Of a stretch of 40,321 nucleotides of DNA, positions 22,185-30,838 are shown one piece after another. Below the pieces are notes generated by a model. It was not told the DNA's origin, ran no database searches, and saw only the letters and a list, made by a program, of their open reading frames with translations. The stretch's first letter is position 1. Each line of letters starts with the position of its first letter. The position numbers and the translations under genes are program-made. Origin of the DNA: an uncultured Collinsella sp. (GTDB taxonomy: Bacteria; Actinomycetota; Coriobacteriia; Coriobacteriales; Coriobacteriaceae). The stretch covers positions 1 to 40,321 of the forward strand of contig UQXP01000011.1 of NCBI GenBank assembly GCA_900545055.1, read 5' to 3'.

Positions 22185-23351
22185 TTACTCGGCGTCGGTC
22201 TCCTCGTCCTTCTTCTCGGAAGGAAGCGGGGTAACCTCGATCTCGACGCCCAGAGTCTCAGCAGCGGACTTCATGGACAGGGAGATACGACGACGGTCGA
22301 GGTCGATCTCCATAACCTTGACCTGAACCTTGTCGCCCACGTGGGTGACCTGAGAAGGCTGATCGACGTGCTTGTTGGCCATCTCGGAGATGTGCACCAG
22401 GCCCTCGATGCCCTCGCCCAGGTCGACGAAAGCGCCGAACGGGACAAGCTTGGTCACAGTGCCCTCGACAATAGCGCCGACGGGGTACTTCTTGACCAGT
22501 GCGCGCCACGGATCCTCGGTGGTCTGCTTGAGACCCAGGGAGATGCGCTCGCGGTTGAGATCGACGTCGAGAACCTCGACCTCGACCTCCTGGCCGACCT
22601 TGACAACCTCGGAAGGATGGTTGACGTGGTTCCAAGAGAGCTCGGAGATGTGGATGAGGCCGTCGATACCGCCGAGGTCGACGAAGGCGCCGAAGTCGAC
22701 GATGGAGGAAACGGTGCCCTGGAGACGCATGCCAGACTTGAGCTTGGACAGGATCTCGGAGCGCTCGGCCTTACGGGACTCCTCGAGCACGACGCGACGG
22801 GAGAGGACAACGTTGTTGCGGTTGCGGTCCATCTCGATGACGCGGGCCTCGATGCGGGTGCCCATGTAAGAGGTGAGGTCCTTGACGCGACGGAGGTCGA
22901 CGAGGGAAGCAGGCAGGAAGCCACGCAGGCCGATGTCGAGGATCAGGCCGCCCTTGACAACCTCGATAACCTCGCCCTCGACGTTCTCGCCGGAGTTGAA
23001 CTTCTCCTCGATGCGGTTCCAAGCACGCTCGTACTCGGCACGCTTCTTGGACAGGACCAGACGACCGTCCTTGTCCTCCTTCTGGAGAACCAGAGCCTCG
23101 ATGGGATCACCGAGTGCAACGATGTCTGCAGGGTTAGCGTCCTTGCGGATGGACAGCTCGCGGACCGGGATAACGCCCTCGGACTTGAATCCGATGTCAA
23201 CGAGCACCTCGTCATGCTCGATCTTAACGACAGTGCCGTTAACGAGATCGCCCTCATCAAAGTCGGTAATCGTACCGTCGATGAGGTTGTTCATCTCCTC
23301 CTCGTTGACATCGTCAAGAGAGAAAATGGACGAGTTCTGAATCTCACTCAA
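22185..23351 (-). CDS. rpsA: 30S ribosomal protein S1
   Basis: 388 residues with four S1 RNA-binding repeats, at about 34-103, 120-186, 207-275 and 292-361, the last two starting with G..V.GTV...V.FGAFVDL. Four repeats is the form of Gram-positive and actinobacterial S1, short of the six in E. coli. The C-terminal tail is acidic (EKKDEETDAE). S1 helps load mRNA on the 30S subunit. The start is TTG 23351 with GAAAGGGG 7 nt upstream; no ATG is found near enough, so this highly expressed gene appears to use UUG. Codon use is strongly biased, as expected for a ribosomal protein. Confidence 0.93.
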   Translation of the reverse strand: MSEIQNSSIFSLDDVNEEEMNNLIDGTITDFDEGDLVNGTVVKIEHDEVLVDIGFKSEGVIPVRELSIRKDANPADIVALGDPIEALVLQKEDKDGRLVLSKKRAEYERAWNRIEEKFNSGENVEGEVIEVVKGGLILDIGLRGFLPASLVDLRRVKDLTSYMGTRIEARVIEMDRNRNNVVLSRRVVLEESRKAERSEILSKLKSGMRLQGTVSSIVDFGAFVDLGGIDGLIHISELSWNHVNHPSEVVKVGQEVEVEVLDVDLNRERISLGLKQTTEDPWRALVKKYPVGAIVEGTVTKLVPFGAFVDLGEGIEGLVHISEMANKHVDQPSQVTHVGDKVQVKVMEIDLDRRRISLSMKSAAETLGVEIEVTPLPSEKKDEETDAE

Positions 23352-23535
23352 AGGTGGACCCCTTTCGAACTACGGGGCCCCGATTGCTAGGACCTACAGA
23401 AGGGTGCGACAAGCACACAACGTTTAGGAACACTCGGGAGCCGACAGATACTAATGTGACGCTTATGCAATCACGTTCGTATAGGTTACGGGGAAATGAG
23501 TTCGATTTCAAGCGTGAACTGCGATTTTTTACTCG

Positions 23536-23577
23536 TGTGGAGACTTTTTCGTAATCTTATGAACACACGTCTCCGCA
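23536..23577 (+). promoter_or_regulatory. Hairpin in the leader space before the HAD gene
   Basis: TGTGGAGAC (23536-23544) pairs with GTCTCCGCA (23569-23577) with one U-G wobble, valid on the plus strand. The 315-bp space 23352-23666 is AT-richer than its surroundings and must hold the divergent promoters of rpsA and the HAD gene, but I cannot name clear -35/-10 pairs. Confidence 0.35.
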
Positions 23578-23666
23578 ACTTGACGATAACCAGCCAGGCA
23601 TTCGGCTTTGGGGTAAAGTATCCGGAGCCAACGATTCTAGATCGATTTTTCGAGAAAGGTGCCCGC

Positions 23667-24425
23667 GTGCTCAAAGCAGTCGTTTTCGATATGGACGAAA
23701 CGCTTCTTAGCATCAACCTCAACGCGTTCATCCTTCGCTATTTTAAGGATGTCTCTTCGATGCTCGCGGATATCGGGCGCCGCAGCCGCGGTGGCACGAT
23801 GGCGCGCCTCGGCACCATCCTGGTCGACCTCAACGCCAATCGCCGCAGCGGCACGGACAACCGCACCAATCTTGAGTTTTACCAAGAAGAGGTCGAGCGC
23901 CGATGCGGGATCTGCCTCTCCGATCCCCTCATCTACGAGGCGTTTACCTACTATGACCGCGAAATTCTTCCGTACAAGAACGACGATGTCATTAACGCTC
24001 ACGCCATGCCGGGCGCACACGCCGCGCTCCAGGCCGTACAGGACGCAGGACTGCGTTGCGCGCTCTTTACCAACCCCAGCTTTCCCCAGGGGGCCATCGA
24101 GTGCCGCATGGGCTGGGGCGACCTGGCCGACGCCCCCTTTGAGCTCGTCACGCACATGGGAAACACCACCCGCTGCAAGCCCGATGCCACCTACTATCTA
24201 GAGCAGCTTCAGGTGATGGGACTCGAGCCACACGAGGTCCTTATGGTGGGCAACGATCCCAAACGCGACTTCCCGTCCCCCGATTGCGGCATCCAAGCCG
24301 CCTTTGTGGGCCAAGGCAAGCCCAGCCGAGCCACCTGGCGCGGAACCATGGAAGACTTCGCCCGCGACTTTAACGCCGTAATCGAAGCCTTCTACGAGCA
24401 CCAAATAGCCGACGAACTGTCCTAA
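23667..24425 (+). CDS. HAD family hydrolase
   Basis: 252 residues. VVFDMDETLL at 5-14 is HAD motif I with nucleophile D8 and acid/base D10; LFTNPSFPQGA is motif II (Thr), a lysine in CKPD is motif III, and MVGNDPKRDFP is motif IV. The helical cap lies between I and II. Substrate is not evident. The start is GTG 23667 with AGAAAGGT 6 nt upstream; the frame is open further upstream but with unlike composition and no site. Its TAA stop overlaps the stop of convergent cyuA, with no terminator between. Confidence 0.82.
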   Translation: MLKAVVFDMDETLLSINLNAFILRYFKDVSSMLADIGRRSRGGTMARLGTILVDLNANRRSGTDNRTNLEFYQEEVERRCGICLSDPLIYEAFTYYDREILPYKNDDVINAHAMPGAHAALQAVQDAGLRCALFTNPSFPQGAIECRMGWGDLADAPFELVTHMGNTTRCKPDATYYLEQLQVMGLEPHEVLMVGNDPKRDFPSPDCGIQAAFVGQGKPSRATWRGTMEDFARDFNAVIEAFYEHQIADELS

Positions 24426-25741
24426 CAAACCTGGGTTTTGCCGATCATGATGTTGAGGATCTCGACGTCAGTATCTTTCATACCCACACGGCCCACGTAG
24501 CCCATGCTGGCGATTGTCTGCTCAACGGTATCCTGGATCAGGCCCTCGCCGGCGCGGAAGCCGCGACCCTGCATGGCCATATCATGGCCCAGAATCGCCG
24601 CATCAACGGCAGCCGAGATCTTGGCGGCACAGCTCGCTTTGGCGCCGTCGCACACGATGCCGCCCACGTTACCGAGCGTATTCGAGACCGTCGCGCCAAT
24701 CTGCTCGCGCGTGCCACCGCACAGCCAGGTAATCGCGGCGCCGGCGCCGCACGCGGCGCAAATAGCACCGCAAAACGCCGAGAGCGCACCAATATAGCTC
24801 TTGATATGCACGGCGATAAGATCGGACAGCATCACGGCGCGCACCAGGCGCTCGTGGTCGCAACGCAGGTACTCGGCATACTCCATGACGGGCAATGCGC
24901 AGGTAATTCCCTGATTGCCCGAGCCGCACACAATGGCGACCGGCAGCGCGCAGCCGTTCATGCGAGCGTCGGATCCGGCGGCCGCACGGGCACGGGCACG
25001 GCAGGCGACGTCATCGGCACGAGCACCCAGCAGCGTACGACCCACCTCGGCGCCCCAAGTGTGCGCAAGGCCCTCGGCACTGATTGCGCCATTCAGCTCA
25101 ATCTGACGCTCAACGGCAGCGCGGGCGTCCTCAATGTCACCGTACTCGATAAAGTCGATGATGGTCTCAATCGACATGGGCGTGTCGGCGTTATCTGCCG
25201 CCCGCTCAGCCACAACGCGCTCGGCGCAGGCGGCGCACTCCCCCGCCGACTTGCCGCATACCGGAATACCATCGAGCGTATGGCACGTGACATTGGTGTG
25301 GTGGTCGGCAATCTCGACGATCGCGGTATGGCCCCCGGCCGTCGCAGTCACCTTGATGTAGAGGTTGGGCACACCCTCGACAAGCGACACATCGCAGTAG
25401 TCGGCGTCGGCGAGAAGCTCGGCCACGCGAGCACGGTCTTCATCGTTAACGCTCTCGAGCACCTCGAGCGCGCTCTTGGCGTCGCCGCCCACGGCACCCA
25501 GCACGGCCGCGGCCTCAATACCGTGCATACCGCCCGAGTTGGGCACGGTCACGCTCTTAACGTTCTTGATGATGTTGCCCGAGCAGGCAACATCCATATG
25601 ATCTGGTTCGCAACCGAGCGTCTGGCTCGCCAGCGCTGCTGCATAGGCAACGGCAATGGGCTCGGTACAGCCGAGCGCGCAGACAAGCTCGCGGTTCAAA
25701 ACATCGCAAAACGCGGCATCACGGACGGAATCGGTAGGCAT
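24422..25741 (-). CDS. cyuA: L-cysteine desulfidase family protein (CyuA/UPF0597)
   Basis: 439 residues. LVCALGCTEPIAVAYAAAL with Cys25, VACSGNIIKNVKSVTVPNSGG, VCGSGNQGITCALPV and the Cys-rich CDGAKASCAAK match the UPF0597 family (YhaM/CyuA, CdsB), oxygen-sensitive Fe-S enzymes related to the serine dehydratase alpha chain. They split L-cysteine to pyruvate, ammonia and sulfide. ATG 25741 has AGGAGA 6 nt upstream. Stands alone. Its sulfide could feed MetY or the Fe-S and Se/S chemistry of the nearby clusters; this is inference. Other enzymes of the fold use L-serine, but the CTEP motif favours the desulfidase group. Confidence 0.87.
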   Translation of the reverse strand: MPTDSVRDAAFCDVLNRELVCALGCTEPIAVAYAAALASQTLGCEPDHMDVACSGNIIKNVKSVTVPNSGGMHGIEAAAVLGAVGGDAKSALEVLESVNDEDRARVAELLADADYCDVSLVEGVPNLYIKVTATAGGHTAIVEIADHHTNVTCHTLDGIPVCGKSAGECAACAERVVAERAADNADTPMSIETIIDFIEYGDIEDARAAVERQIELNGAISAEGLAHTWGAEVGRTLLGARADDVACRARARAAAGSDARMNGCALPVAIVCGSGNQGITCALPVMEYAEYLRCDHERLVRAVMLSDLIAVHIKSYIGALSAFCGAICAACGAGAAITWLCGGTREQIGATVSNTLGNVGGIVCDGAKASCAAKISAAVDAAILGHDMAMQGRGFRAGEGLIQDTVEQTIASMGYVGRVGMKDTDVEILNIMIGKTQVC

Positions 25742-26013
25742 AGGTATCTCCTGCTTGCATAACGGGCTTGGCTCTCAAAAATAGTTAGCTCCTTTATTTG
25801 ATAACAATGCATCAAAAACCGCAACCATGGTTCCGGCGGACGGCGCTCAAGCACAAACTGACAGCATTCATTCATGAGAAGCCGGTCTTGTTGCATGCTA
25901 AAGCGTTTGACCAAAAAACGCCCGAGCGTTTACGCAAAAGTCGCGCTATCATGCAGTCGAACGCGGTAAACACCTTTAGCATTTGCGCCGCACAGACCAG
26001 AGAGGAACCATCC

Positions 26014-26481
26014 ATGAAGATCGGTATCGGTAACGACCACGCCGCCGTCGAGCTCAAGAACATCATCTCCGAGCACCTGAAGGAGCGCGGCTGCGAGGTC
26101 GTGAACTTTGGCACCGACACCTCCGAGAGCTTTGACTACCCCATCGCCGGCTACAAGGTGGGTAAGGCCGTTGCCAACGGCGACGTCGACCTGGGCATCC
26201 TCATCTGTGGCACCGGTGTCGGAATTAGCCTGGCTGCCAACAAGGTCGAGGGCGTACGCGCCGTCGTGTGCTCCGAGCCCTTCAGCGCCAAGCTCTCCCG
26301 CATGCACAACAACACCAACGTGCTTGCCTTTGGCGCCCGCGTCGTGGGCTCCGAGCTCGCCAAGATGATTGTCGACGAGTGGCTCGACGCCGAGTTTGAG
26401 GGCGGTCGTCACGAGCGTCGCGTCAACCTCCTCAACGAGATCGACCAGACCCGCGGTCTCAAGGTCGTCGACGAGGCCTAA
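26014..26481 (+). CDS. rpiB: Ribose-5-phosphate isomerase B
   Basis: 155 residues. MKIGIGNDHAAVELK at the start (D8, H9), GTDTSESFDYPIAG near 33-46 and GILICGTGVGISLAANK at 61-77 with catalytic Cys65 define RpiB. SRMHNNTNVLAFGARVVG follows. It interconverts ribose-5-P and ribulose-5-P in the pentose phosphate pathway; some homologues act on allose or galactose phosphates. ATG 26014 has AGAGGAA upstream; the upstream part of the open frame lacks family similarity. Followed by a strong terminator. Confidence 0.94.
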   Translation: MKIGIGNDHAAVELKNIISEHLKERGCEVVNFGTDTSESFDYPIAGYKVGKAVANGDVDLGILICGTGVGISLAANKVEGVRAVVCSEPFSAKLSRMHNNTNVLAFGARVVGSELAKMIVDEWLDAEFEGGRHERRVNLLNEIDQTRGLKVVDEA

Positions 26482-26510
26482 AGACTTACAACGCCATACG
26501 CTAACGACAG

Positions 26511-26546
26511 CCCCCGCCTGGAATGCACGCACATTCCAGGCGGGGG
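26511..26546 (+). terminator. Terminator after rpiB
   Basis: Perfect 15-bp stem CCCCCGCCTGGAATG/CATTCCAGGCGGGGG (26511-26525 with 26532-26546), 6-nt loop. Only a short T-run (CACTTTAG) follows. Confidence 0.8.
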
Positions 26547-26590
26547 CACTTTAGTAGATTTGTGAGCGTTTACCAAAAACCTGTTGGGAT

Positions 26591-26625
26591 AAAAAGGGCG
26601 CCGCGGAAGGAGTTCCGCGGCGCCC
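26591..26625 (-). terminator. Rho-independent terminator after ndk
   Basis: Perfect 13-bp stem GGGCGCCGCGGAA/TTCCGCGGCGCCC (26596-26608 with 26613-26625), 4-nt loop, then five T on the minus strand. Confidence 0.88.
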
Positions 26626-26663
26626 AAGCCACACGCTAACAGCTTTAAGGAGTCAAAGCTGGT

Positions 26664-27068
26664 TTAGCCAAAGAAGCGCTTGATCTCGATCTCGGCGTTC
26701 TCCAGGCAGTCGGAGCCGTGAATCACGTTGGCGTTGACATCGACGGCGAAGTCACCGCGGATGGTGCCGGGGGCAGCATCAAGCGGGTTGGTGGCGCCCA
26801 TAAGGGTGCGCATCTTGGAGACGGCGGAAAGACCGGAAACAACCATCTTGACGACCGGACCGCTCGTCATAAAGTCGCAGAGACCGCCAAAGAAGGGCTT
26901 GTCGGCCAGATGGGCGTAGTGCTCCTCGACGGTAGCGCGCTCGAGCGTGGTCATCTCCATGCGCTCGATGACAAGGCCGCTACGCTCAATGCGAGCGACG
27001 ATCTGGCCGATCTTGCGGTCGCGCACGGCGTCGGGCTTAATCATGATGAAGGTCTTCTCGATAGCCAT
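26664..27068 (-). CDS. ndk: Nucleoside diphosphate kinase
   Basis: 134 residues. TFIMIKPDAVRDRKIG at the N-terminus, GATNPLDAAPGTIRGDF near 91-107 and NVIHGSDCLENAEIEI with catalytic His117 are the NDPK signatures. It transfers the gamma phosphate among nucleoside di- and triphosphates through phospho-His. ATG 27068 has AAAGG upstream; a longer in-frame start has no site. Promoter candidate at 27132-27160. Confidence 0.95.
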   Translation of the reverse strand: MAIEKTFIMIKPDAVRDRKIGQIVARIERSGLVIERMEMTTLERATVEEHYAHLADKPFFGGLCDFMTSGPVVKMVVSGLSAVSKMRTLMGATNPLDAAPGTIRGDFAVDVNANVIHGSDCLENAEIEIKRFFG

Positions 27069-27131
27069 AAGGTAGCCTTTCAAGTAGGTTCGCGTGTGCC
27101 CAAGTCCCATTCCGGCACCCGCCTGGACTGC

Positions 27132-27160
27132 ATCGTAACAGAGTTTTAGCTGCAGTTAAA
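27132..27160 (-). promoter_or_regulatory. Putative ndk promoter
   Basis: Minus strand: -35 TTTAAC (27160-27155), 17-nt spacer, -10 TACGAT (27137-27132). An inverted repeat AACGCT/AGCGTT (27179-27202) lies just upstream and could be an operator. From about 27203 to 27368 I see no further gene or clear element. Confidence 0.5.
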
Positions 27161-27368
27161 CAAAAAGCTGTTTTTTGAAACGCTACAATTTATTAAAGCG
27201 TTCCATTTGTGTCACTTCTGTTTTGAGGCCCGATTAGAGTACCATCCGACCGCGCATCAACCGCACCGAACCGAGCGGACGGTCGATTGCCGCCCGTGAA
27301 CGTACCCCCTTCACAACCAGCCCAAAGGTCCTACAGAAGTTCTCGACAAGCCCCTCCCCCATAGCAAC

Positions 27369-27402
27369 AAAATACGGGTGCCCGCACCAGCAGACGCCCG
27401 TA
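27369..27402 (-). terminator. Terminator after argH
   Basis: TACGGG (27373-27378) pairs with CCCGTA (27397-27402), with further G-C pairs inside; four T follow on the minus strand. About 50 nt past the argH stop. Confidence 0.65.
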
Positions 27403-27453
27403 AAAGCAAAAACGATTTATCAATAAATGGCCAAAACAGCTTCAGCCAAAGCC

Positions 27454-28884
27454 CTACTTTACCCCGTGGCCCATCTCGACGACCTTAGTCAGCGATCCAA
27501 ACACGCCCTCGTCGGCCACGAGCTGTGCCTCGGCACGCTGCAGCTGCACGGCAACGGCGACAGGAGCGGTGCCGCCCTCGGTCGTACGCGCGGCGACAAT
27601 CGACGGGACGTCGAGTGCCTCGGTAATATCGCGCTCAAAGAGCGGGCTTGCCTCCTGGAACACCTCAAACGGCAAATCCTCAAGATTGCAGCCGCGCTTC
27701 TCGCACATCAGAACCAGATGGCCCACCACGGCATGCGCCTCGCGGAACGGCAGGCCGCGCTTAGCCAGGTAATCGGCAACATCGGTGGCGGCAAGGTGCC
27801 CCACGCCGCACTCGCGCGCCATGGCATCCTCGTTGACGGTCCAAGTCGAAATCATACCGGCCATAACCGACAGGCACTGCATGAGCGTATGGGCGGTATC
27901 GAGCGCGCCCTCCTTGTCCTCCTGCAAGTCCTTGTTATAAGCAAGCGGCAGGCCCTTCATGGTCACGAGCAGCTGCACCAGGTTGCCATACACACGGCCG
28001 CTCTTGCCGCGGATAAGCTCGGCAAAGTCGGGATTCTTCTTCTGCGGCATGATGGACGAGCCGGTGGAGTACGAGTCGGAAAGCGTGATAAAGCCAAATT
28101 CGGAGCTCGACCACAGCACGATCTCCTCGGAAAGACGCGACAGGTGCATGGCCATGACGGAGCCGGCGTAGTGCAGATCGAGCAGGAAATCACGGTCGGA
28201 AACCGCATCGAGCGAGTTGGGAATCACGCCCGCAAAGCCAAGTTCGGCAGCCGTCATCTGACGATCGAGCGGATAGCTCGTGCCGGCAAGCGCGGCAGCG
28301 CCCAGCGGACAGTTGTCGGCGGCATCAAAGGCTGCCTTCAGGCGTGTAAAGTCGCGCGCGAACATCCAGGAATACGCCAGCAGATGATGCGACAGCAGCA
28401 CGGGCTGAGCGTGCTGCATGTGCGTGTAGCCCGGCAGAATCACCTTGTCGTACTTCTTAGCCGCATCCACCAGCACATGGCGCAGCTCAAGATTGGCCCC
28501 CATGAGCTCCTTGGCCAGCGCCTTGACGCCCAGACGTGTGTCGGTCGCCACCTGGTCGTTGCGCGAACGTCCGGTATGCAAGCGCTTGCCAGCCTCGCCG
28601 ATGCGACGCGTCAGCTCGCTCTCGATGGACATATGAATGTCCTCGTCGTTGATGTCGAAGGTGAAGTTGCCGGCATCGATATCCTGTTCGATTCCGGTCA
28701 GACCCTCGGCAATCGCTTGCTCGTCCTCGGCGCTGATAATGCCCTGGGCCGCCAGCATCTTGGCATGTGCCTTAGATCCGGCGATGTCCTGCTTATAGAG
28801 ATGTTTGTCGACCGGCAACGACGCGCCAAACTCCTGCGTGACCTCGGCCACGCCTGCCTCAAAACGACCGCCCCAAAGAGCCAT
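27454..28884 (-). CDS. argH: Argininosuccinate lyase
   Basis: 476 residues, fumarase/aspartase superfamily. MALWGGRFEAG at the start, HTGRSRNDQVATDTRL near 110-125, LPGYTHMQHAQPVL near 155-168 and the lyase signature GSSIMPQKKNPDFAELIR near 278-295 are all present. It splits argininosuccinate to arginine and fumarate, the last step of arginine synthesis. ATG 28884 has AAAGGGGA upstream; in-frame upstream ATGs lack sites. Downstream of argG in the same direction, but split from it by a 520-bp space with a hairpin and a small ORF. Confidence 0.95.
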   Translation of the reverse strand: MALWGGRFEAGVAEVTQEFGASLPVDKHLYKQDIAGSKAHAKMLAAQGIISAEDEQAIAEGLTGIEQDIDAGNFTFDINDEDIHMSIESELTRRIGEAGKRLHTGRSRNDQVATDTRLGVKALAKELMGANLELRHVLVDAAKKYDKVILPGYTHMQHAQPVLLSHHLLAYSWMFARDFTRLKAAFDAADNCPLGAAALAGTSYPLDRQMTAAELGFAGVIPNSLDAVSDRDFLLDLHYAGSVMAMHLSRLSEEIVLWSSSEFGFITLSDSYSTGSSIMPQKKNPDFAELIRGKSGRVYGNLVQLLVTMKGLPLAYNKDLQEDKEGALDTAHTLMQCLSVMAGMISTWTVNEDAMARECGVGHLAATDVADYLAKRGLPFREAHAVVGHLVLMCEKRGCNLEDLPFEVFQEASPLFERDITEALDVPSIVAARTTEGGTAPVAVAVQLQRAEAQLVADEGVFGSLTKVVEMGHGVK

Positions 28885-29002
28885 GGAACCGTCCCCTTTC
28901 TCCAAATACCAAAACAAGCGCCCAAAGCAATGCGCCATATCGCTAAAGCGATTTTTCAACCGCTAGTTTTACACATTCCCCACCGTGTGCGGAGCCATGT
29001 AG

Positions 29003-29173
29003 CTAATTTGCAAAGAAGTGACGCGCCATGCACTTGGCGCCCAACGTCTCCCTCCGGATGTTGCCCTGCGAACCATCGATCCAGGCCTTCAGGCTCATAG
29101 GGACGTCCTCGACCCTTGCAGCATCGAACTCGGGCGCGAGGGCGAGTAAAGCATGCGCAATAGCATTGAACAT
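29003..29173 (-). CDS. Candidate 56-residue hypothetical protein between argG and argH
   Basis: ATG 29173 is preceded by GAGGAG at good spacing. The peptide starts MFNAIAHALLALAPEFDAAR and ends ARHFFAN; it has a short hydrophobic helix then a mixed charged part with one Cys. No family is recognised. Third-position GC is fairly high but a few rare AGG/CGG codons are used. A TATATA string lies about 20 nt upstream. Being in a 520-bp space with the same direction as argG and argH, it may be a real small gene or an argH leader ORF. Confidence 0.45.
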   Translation of the reverse strand: MFNAIAHALLALAPEFDAARVEDVPMSLKAWIDGSQGNIRRETLGAKCMARHFFAN

Positions 29174-29223
29174 AATGGATACTCCTCATATATATAGGCG
29201 CAGAGCCGCCAAATTGATAGAAG

Positions 29224-29253
29224 GAGCCCCGCCGGACAACCCCGGCGGGGCTC
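29224..29253 (-). terminator. Strong hairpin in the argG-argH space
   Basis: Perfect 12-bp stem GAGCCCCGCCGG/CCGGCGGGGCTC with 6-nt loop. The minus-strand continuation CTTCTATC is only weakly T-rich, so it may be a partial terminator or a processing site. It divides argG from the small ORF and argH. Between it and the argG stop (29254-29406) I see no gene. Confidence 0.6.
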
Positions 29254-29406
29254 GGACTCAGCCGCAGACGCGGCATCATATATGCGGGCGGAACGTAGGG
29301 ACCACCGATGTTAAGAAGTGTCAGCAAGCATAACGAAAGGTAGGGACCCCGTGCGCCCGTTATGTATCACGCGGATGGGCCGCGCGGATACCAAGGGAAG
29401 GAGGCG

Positions 29407-30633
29407 CTAGGCCTGGGCGGCAGCAGAGCTGGGGCCCTGGACCTTTGCCCACGTCTTGAGCGACAGCGTATCGATCTCGATAAAGCCGGCGCTGGCCTTC
29501 TCGTCAAACGTGGTGTCGCGGTCGTAGGTAGCCAGACCGTAGTCGTAGAGGCTGAAGGGGCTCTTGCGGCCGACGACATGGCAGTTGCCCTTAAAGAACT
29601 TCAGACGGACAGTGCCGGTCACGAACTTCTGGGTATCGGCCATAAAGGCATCGAGCGCGTTTTTGAGCGGGCTGTACCACTGGCCGTTGTAAACGGCGGT
29701 GGCCCAATCCTGCTCGAGCTTAATCTTGGTCTTGAGCAAATCGCCCTCGACGCAGATGTCCTCAAGCGCCTTGTGGGCGGTGATGAGCGTCAGGGCTCCG
29801 GGAACCTCATAGCACTCGCGGCTCTTGAGGCCCACCAGACGATCCTCGACCAGGTCGAGACGGCCAAAGCCGTTGTCGCCGGAAATCTTGTTGAGGGCGA
29901 TGACAATCTCGGAGAGCTTCATCTTCTTGCCGTCGACGGCGACGGGCTTGCCCGCCTCAAACTCAATCTCGGTGTAAGTCGGGGTATCGGGCGTGTCCTC
30001 GGGATTCTTGGTCATAACCCAGGCGTCGTCGAGCGGCTCGTTCCAGGGATCCTCCAGGTGGCCGCACTCAATGGCACGACCCCACAGGTTGTCGTCAATG
30101 GAATAGGGGTTATCGTTGGCGCCCTCGGGAACCGGCACGTTGTGGGCGTGGGCATAGGCGACCTCGTCGGGACGGCACTTCAGGTCCCACTCGCGAACCG
30201 GGGCGATAACCTTGAGCTCGGGATCGAGGGCCTTGACGGCAGCCTCAAAACGAACCTGGTCGTTACCCTTGCCGGTGCAGCCGTGGGCGACGTAGGTCGC
30301 GCCAAACTCGTGGGCGACCTCGACAAGCTTCTTGGCAAGCAGCGGGCGAGACAGGGCGGAGAGCAGCGGGTACTTGTTCTCGTACATGGAGTTTGCGGCG
30401 ATGGCCTTAATCAGGAACTCATCGGAGAACTCGTCGCGCAGGTCGAGCACCTGGCAATCGAGAACGCCCAGGTCGAGGGCCTTCTGCTTCTTGGCGTCCA
30501 GGCCGGTCTCCTCCTGGCCCACATTGCCGCAAACGCAAACGACATCGAGATTCTTCTCGTCCTGGAGCCACTTGACACATACAGATGTATCAAGACCACC
30601 GGAATATGCGAGAACGACTTTTTCCTTGCTCAT
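29407..30633 (-). CDS. argG: Argininosuccinate synthase
   Basis: 408 residues. VVLAYSGGLDTSVCVKWL near 6-23 is the N-type ATP pyrophosphatase P-loop, AHGCTGKGNDQVRFE near 115-130 and the citrulline-binding region with SPFSLYDYGLATY near 370-382 complete the family picture. It joins citrulline and aspartate using ATP. ATG 30633 has GAAAGGA upstream; an in-frame start 17 codons earlier has none. Preceded by a leader with an Arg-rich small ORF and a terminator hairpin, which points to attenuation by charged tRNA-Arg. Confidence 0.96.
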   Translation of the reverse strand: MSKEKVVLAYSGGLDTSVCVKWLQDEKNLDVVCVCGNVGQEETGLDAKKQKALDLGVLDCQVLDLRDEFSDEFLIKAIAANSMYENKYPLLSALSRPLLAKKLVEVAHEFGATYVAHGCTGKGNDQVRFEAAVKALDPELKVIAPVREWDLKCRPDEVAYAHAHNVPVPEGANDNPYSIDDNLWGRAIECGHLEDPWNEPLDDAWVMTKNPEDTPDTPTYTEIEFEAGKPVAVDGKKMKLSEIVIALNKISGDNGFGRLDLVEDRLVGLKSRECYEVPGALTLITAHKALEDICVEGDLLKTKIKLEQDWATAVYNGQWYSPLKNALDAFMADTQKFVTGTVRLKFFKGNCHVVGRKSPFSLYDYGLATYDRDTTFDEKASAGFIEIDTLSLKTWAKVQGPSSAAAQA

Positions 30634-30727
30634 GGCTGTTTCCTTTCGCCCTTGGTAGCTAGTTAGAACATCGGTCAGTTGCAAGTCATTTCAAGGTCAT
30701 ATACCGTACAATATCAGGTTAAATAGC

Positions 30728-30774
30728 AAAAATCAGCACATACATGCCCTAGAAACATGCAGCAATGTCGTGCT
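30728..30774 (-). terminator. Attenuator-type terminator upstream of argG
   Basis: Minus strand: AGCAC-g-ACAT (30774-30765) pairs with ATGT-at-GTGCT (30745-30735), with extra CATG pairing in the loop, then GATTTTTG with five T (30732-30728). It lies 64-107 nt past the Arg-rich leader ORF and about 95 nt before argG, the expected place for a leader terminator. Confidence 0.65.
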
Positions 30775-30838
30775 AAAACCCAACGACCTCAAAATGACTC
30801 TGTTGAGGCAATTCGCCCCATGCGGACAGAGACGATTG

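Noticed and set aside
22020..23390. 456-codon plus-strand open frame opposite rpsA
   Set aside because: Shadow of rpsA; the S1 repeats make it look repetitive (LDAQ, DLDNL). It also crosses the rpsA terminator and start.
25696..25914. Cys-containing minus-strand ORF ahead of cyuA, possible cysteine leader peptide
   Set aside because: No ribosome site before its ATG codons, it reads into the cyuA gene in another frame, and no terminator hairpin is present.
27427..29100. 557-codon plus-strand open frame opposite argH
   Set aside because: Shadow of argH, which has all lyase signatures on the other strand.
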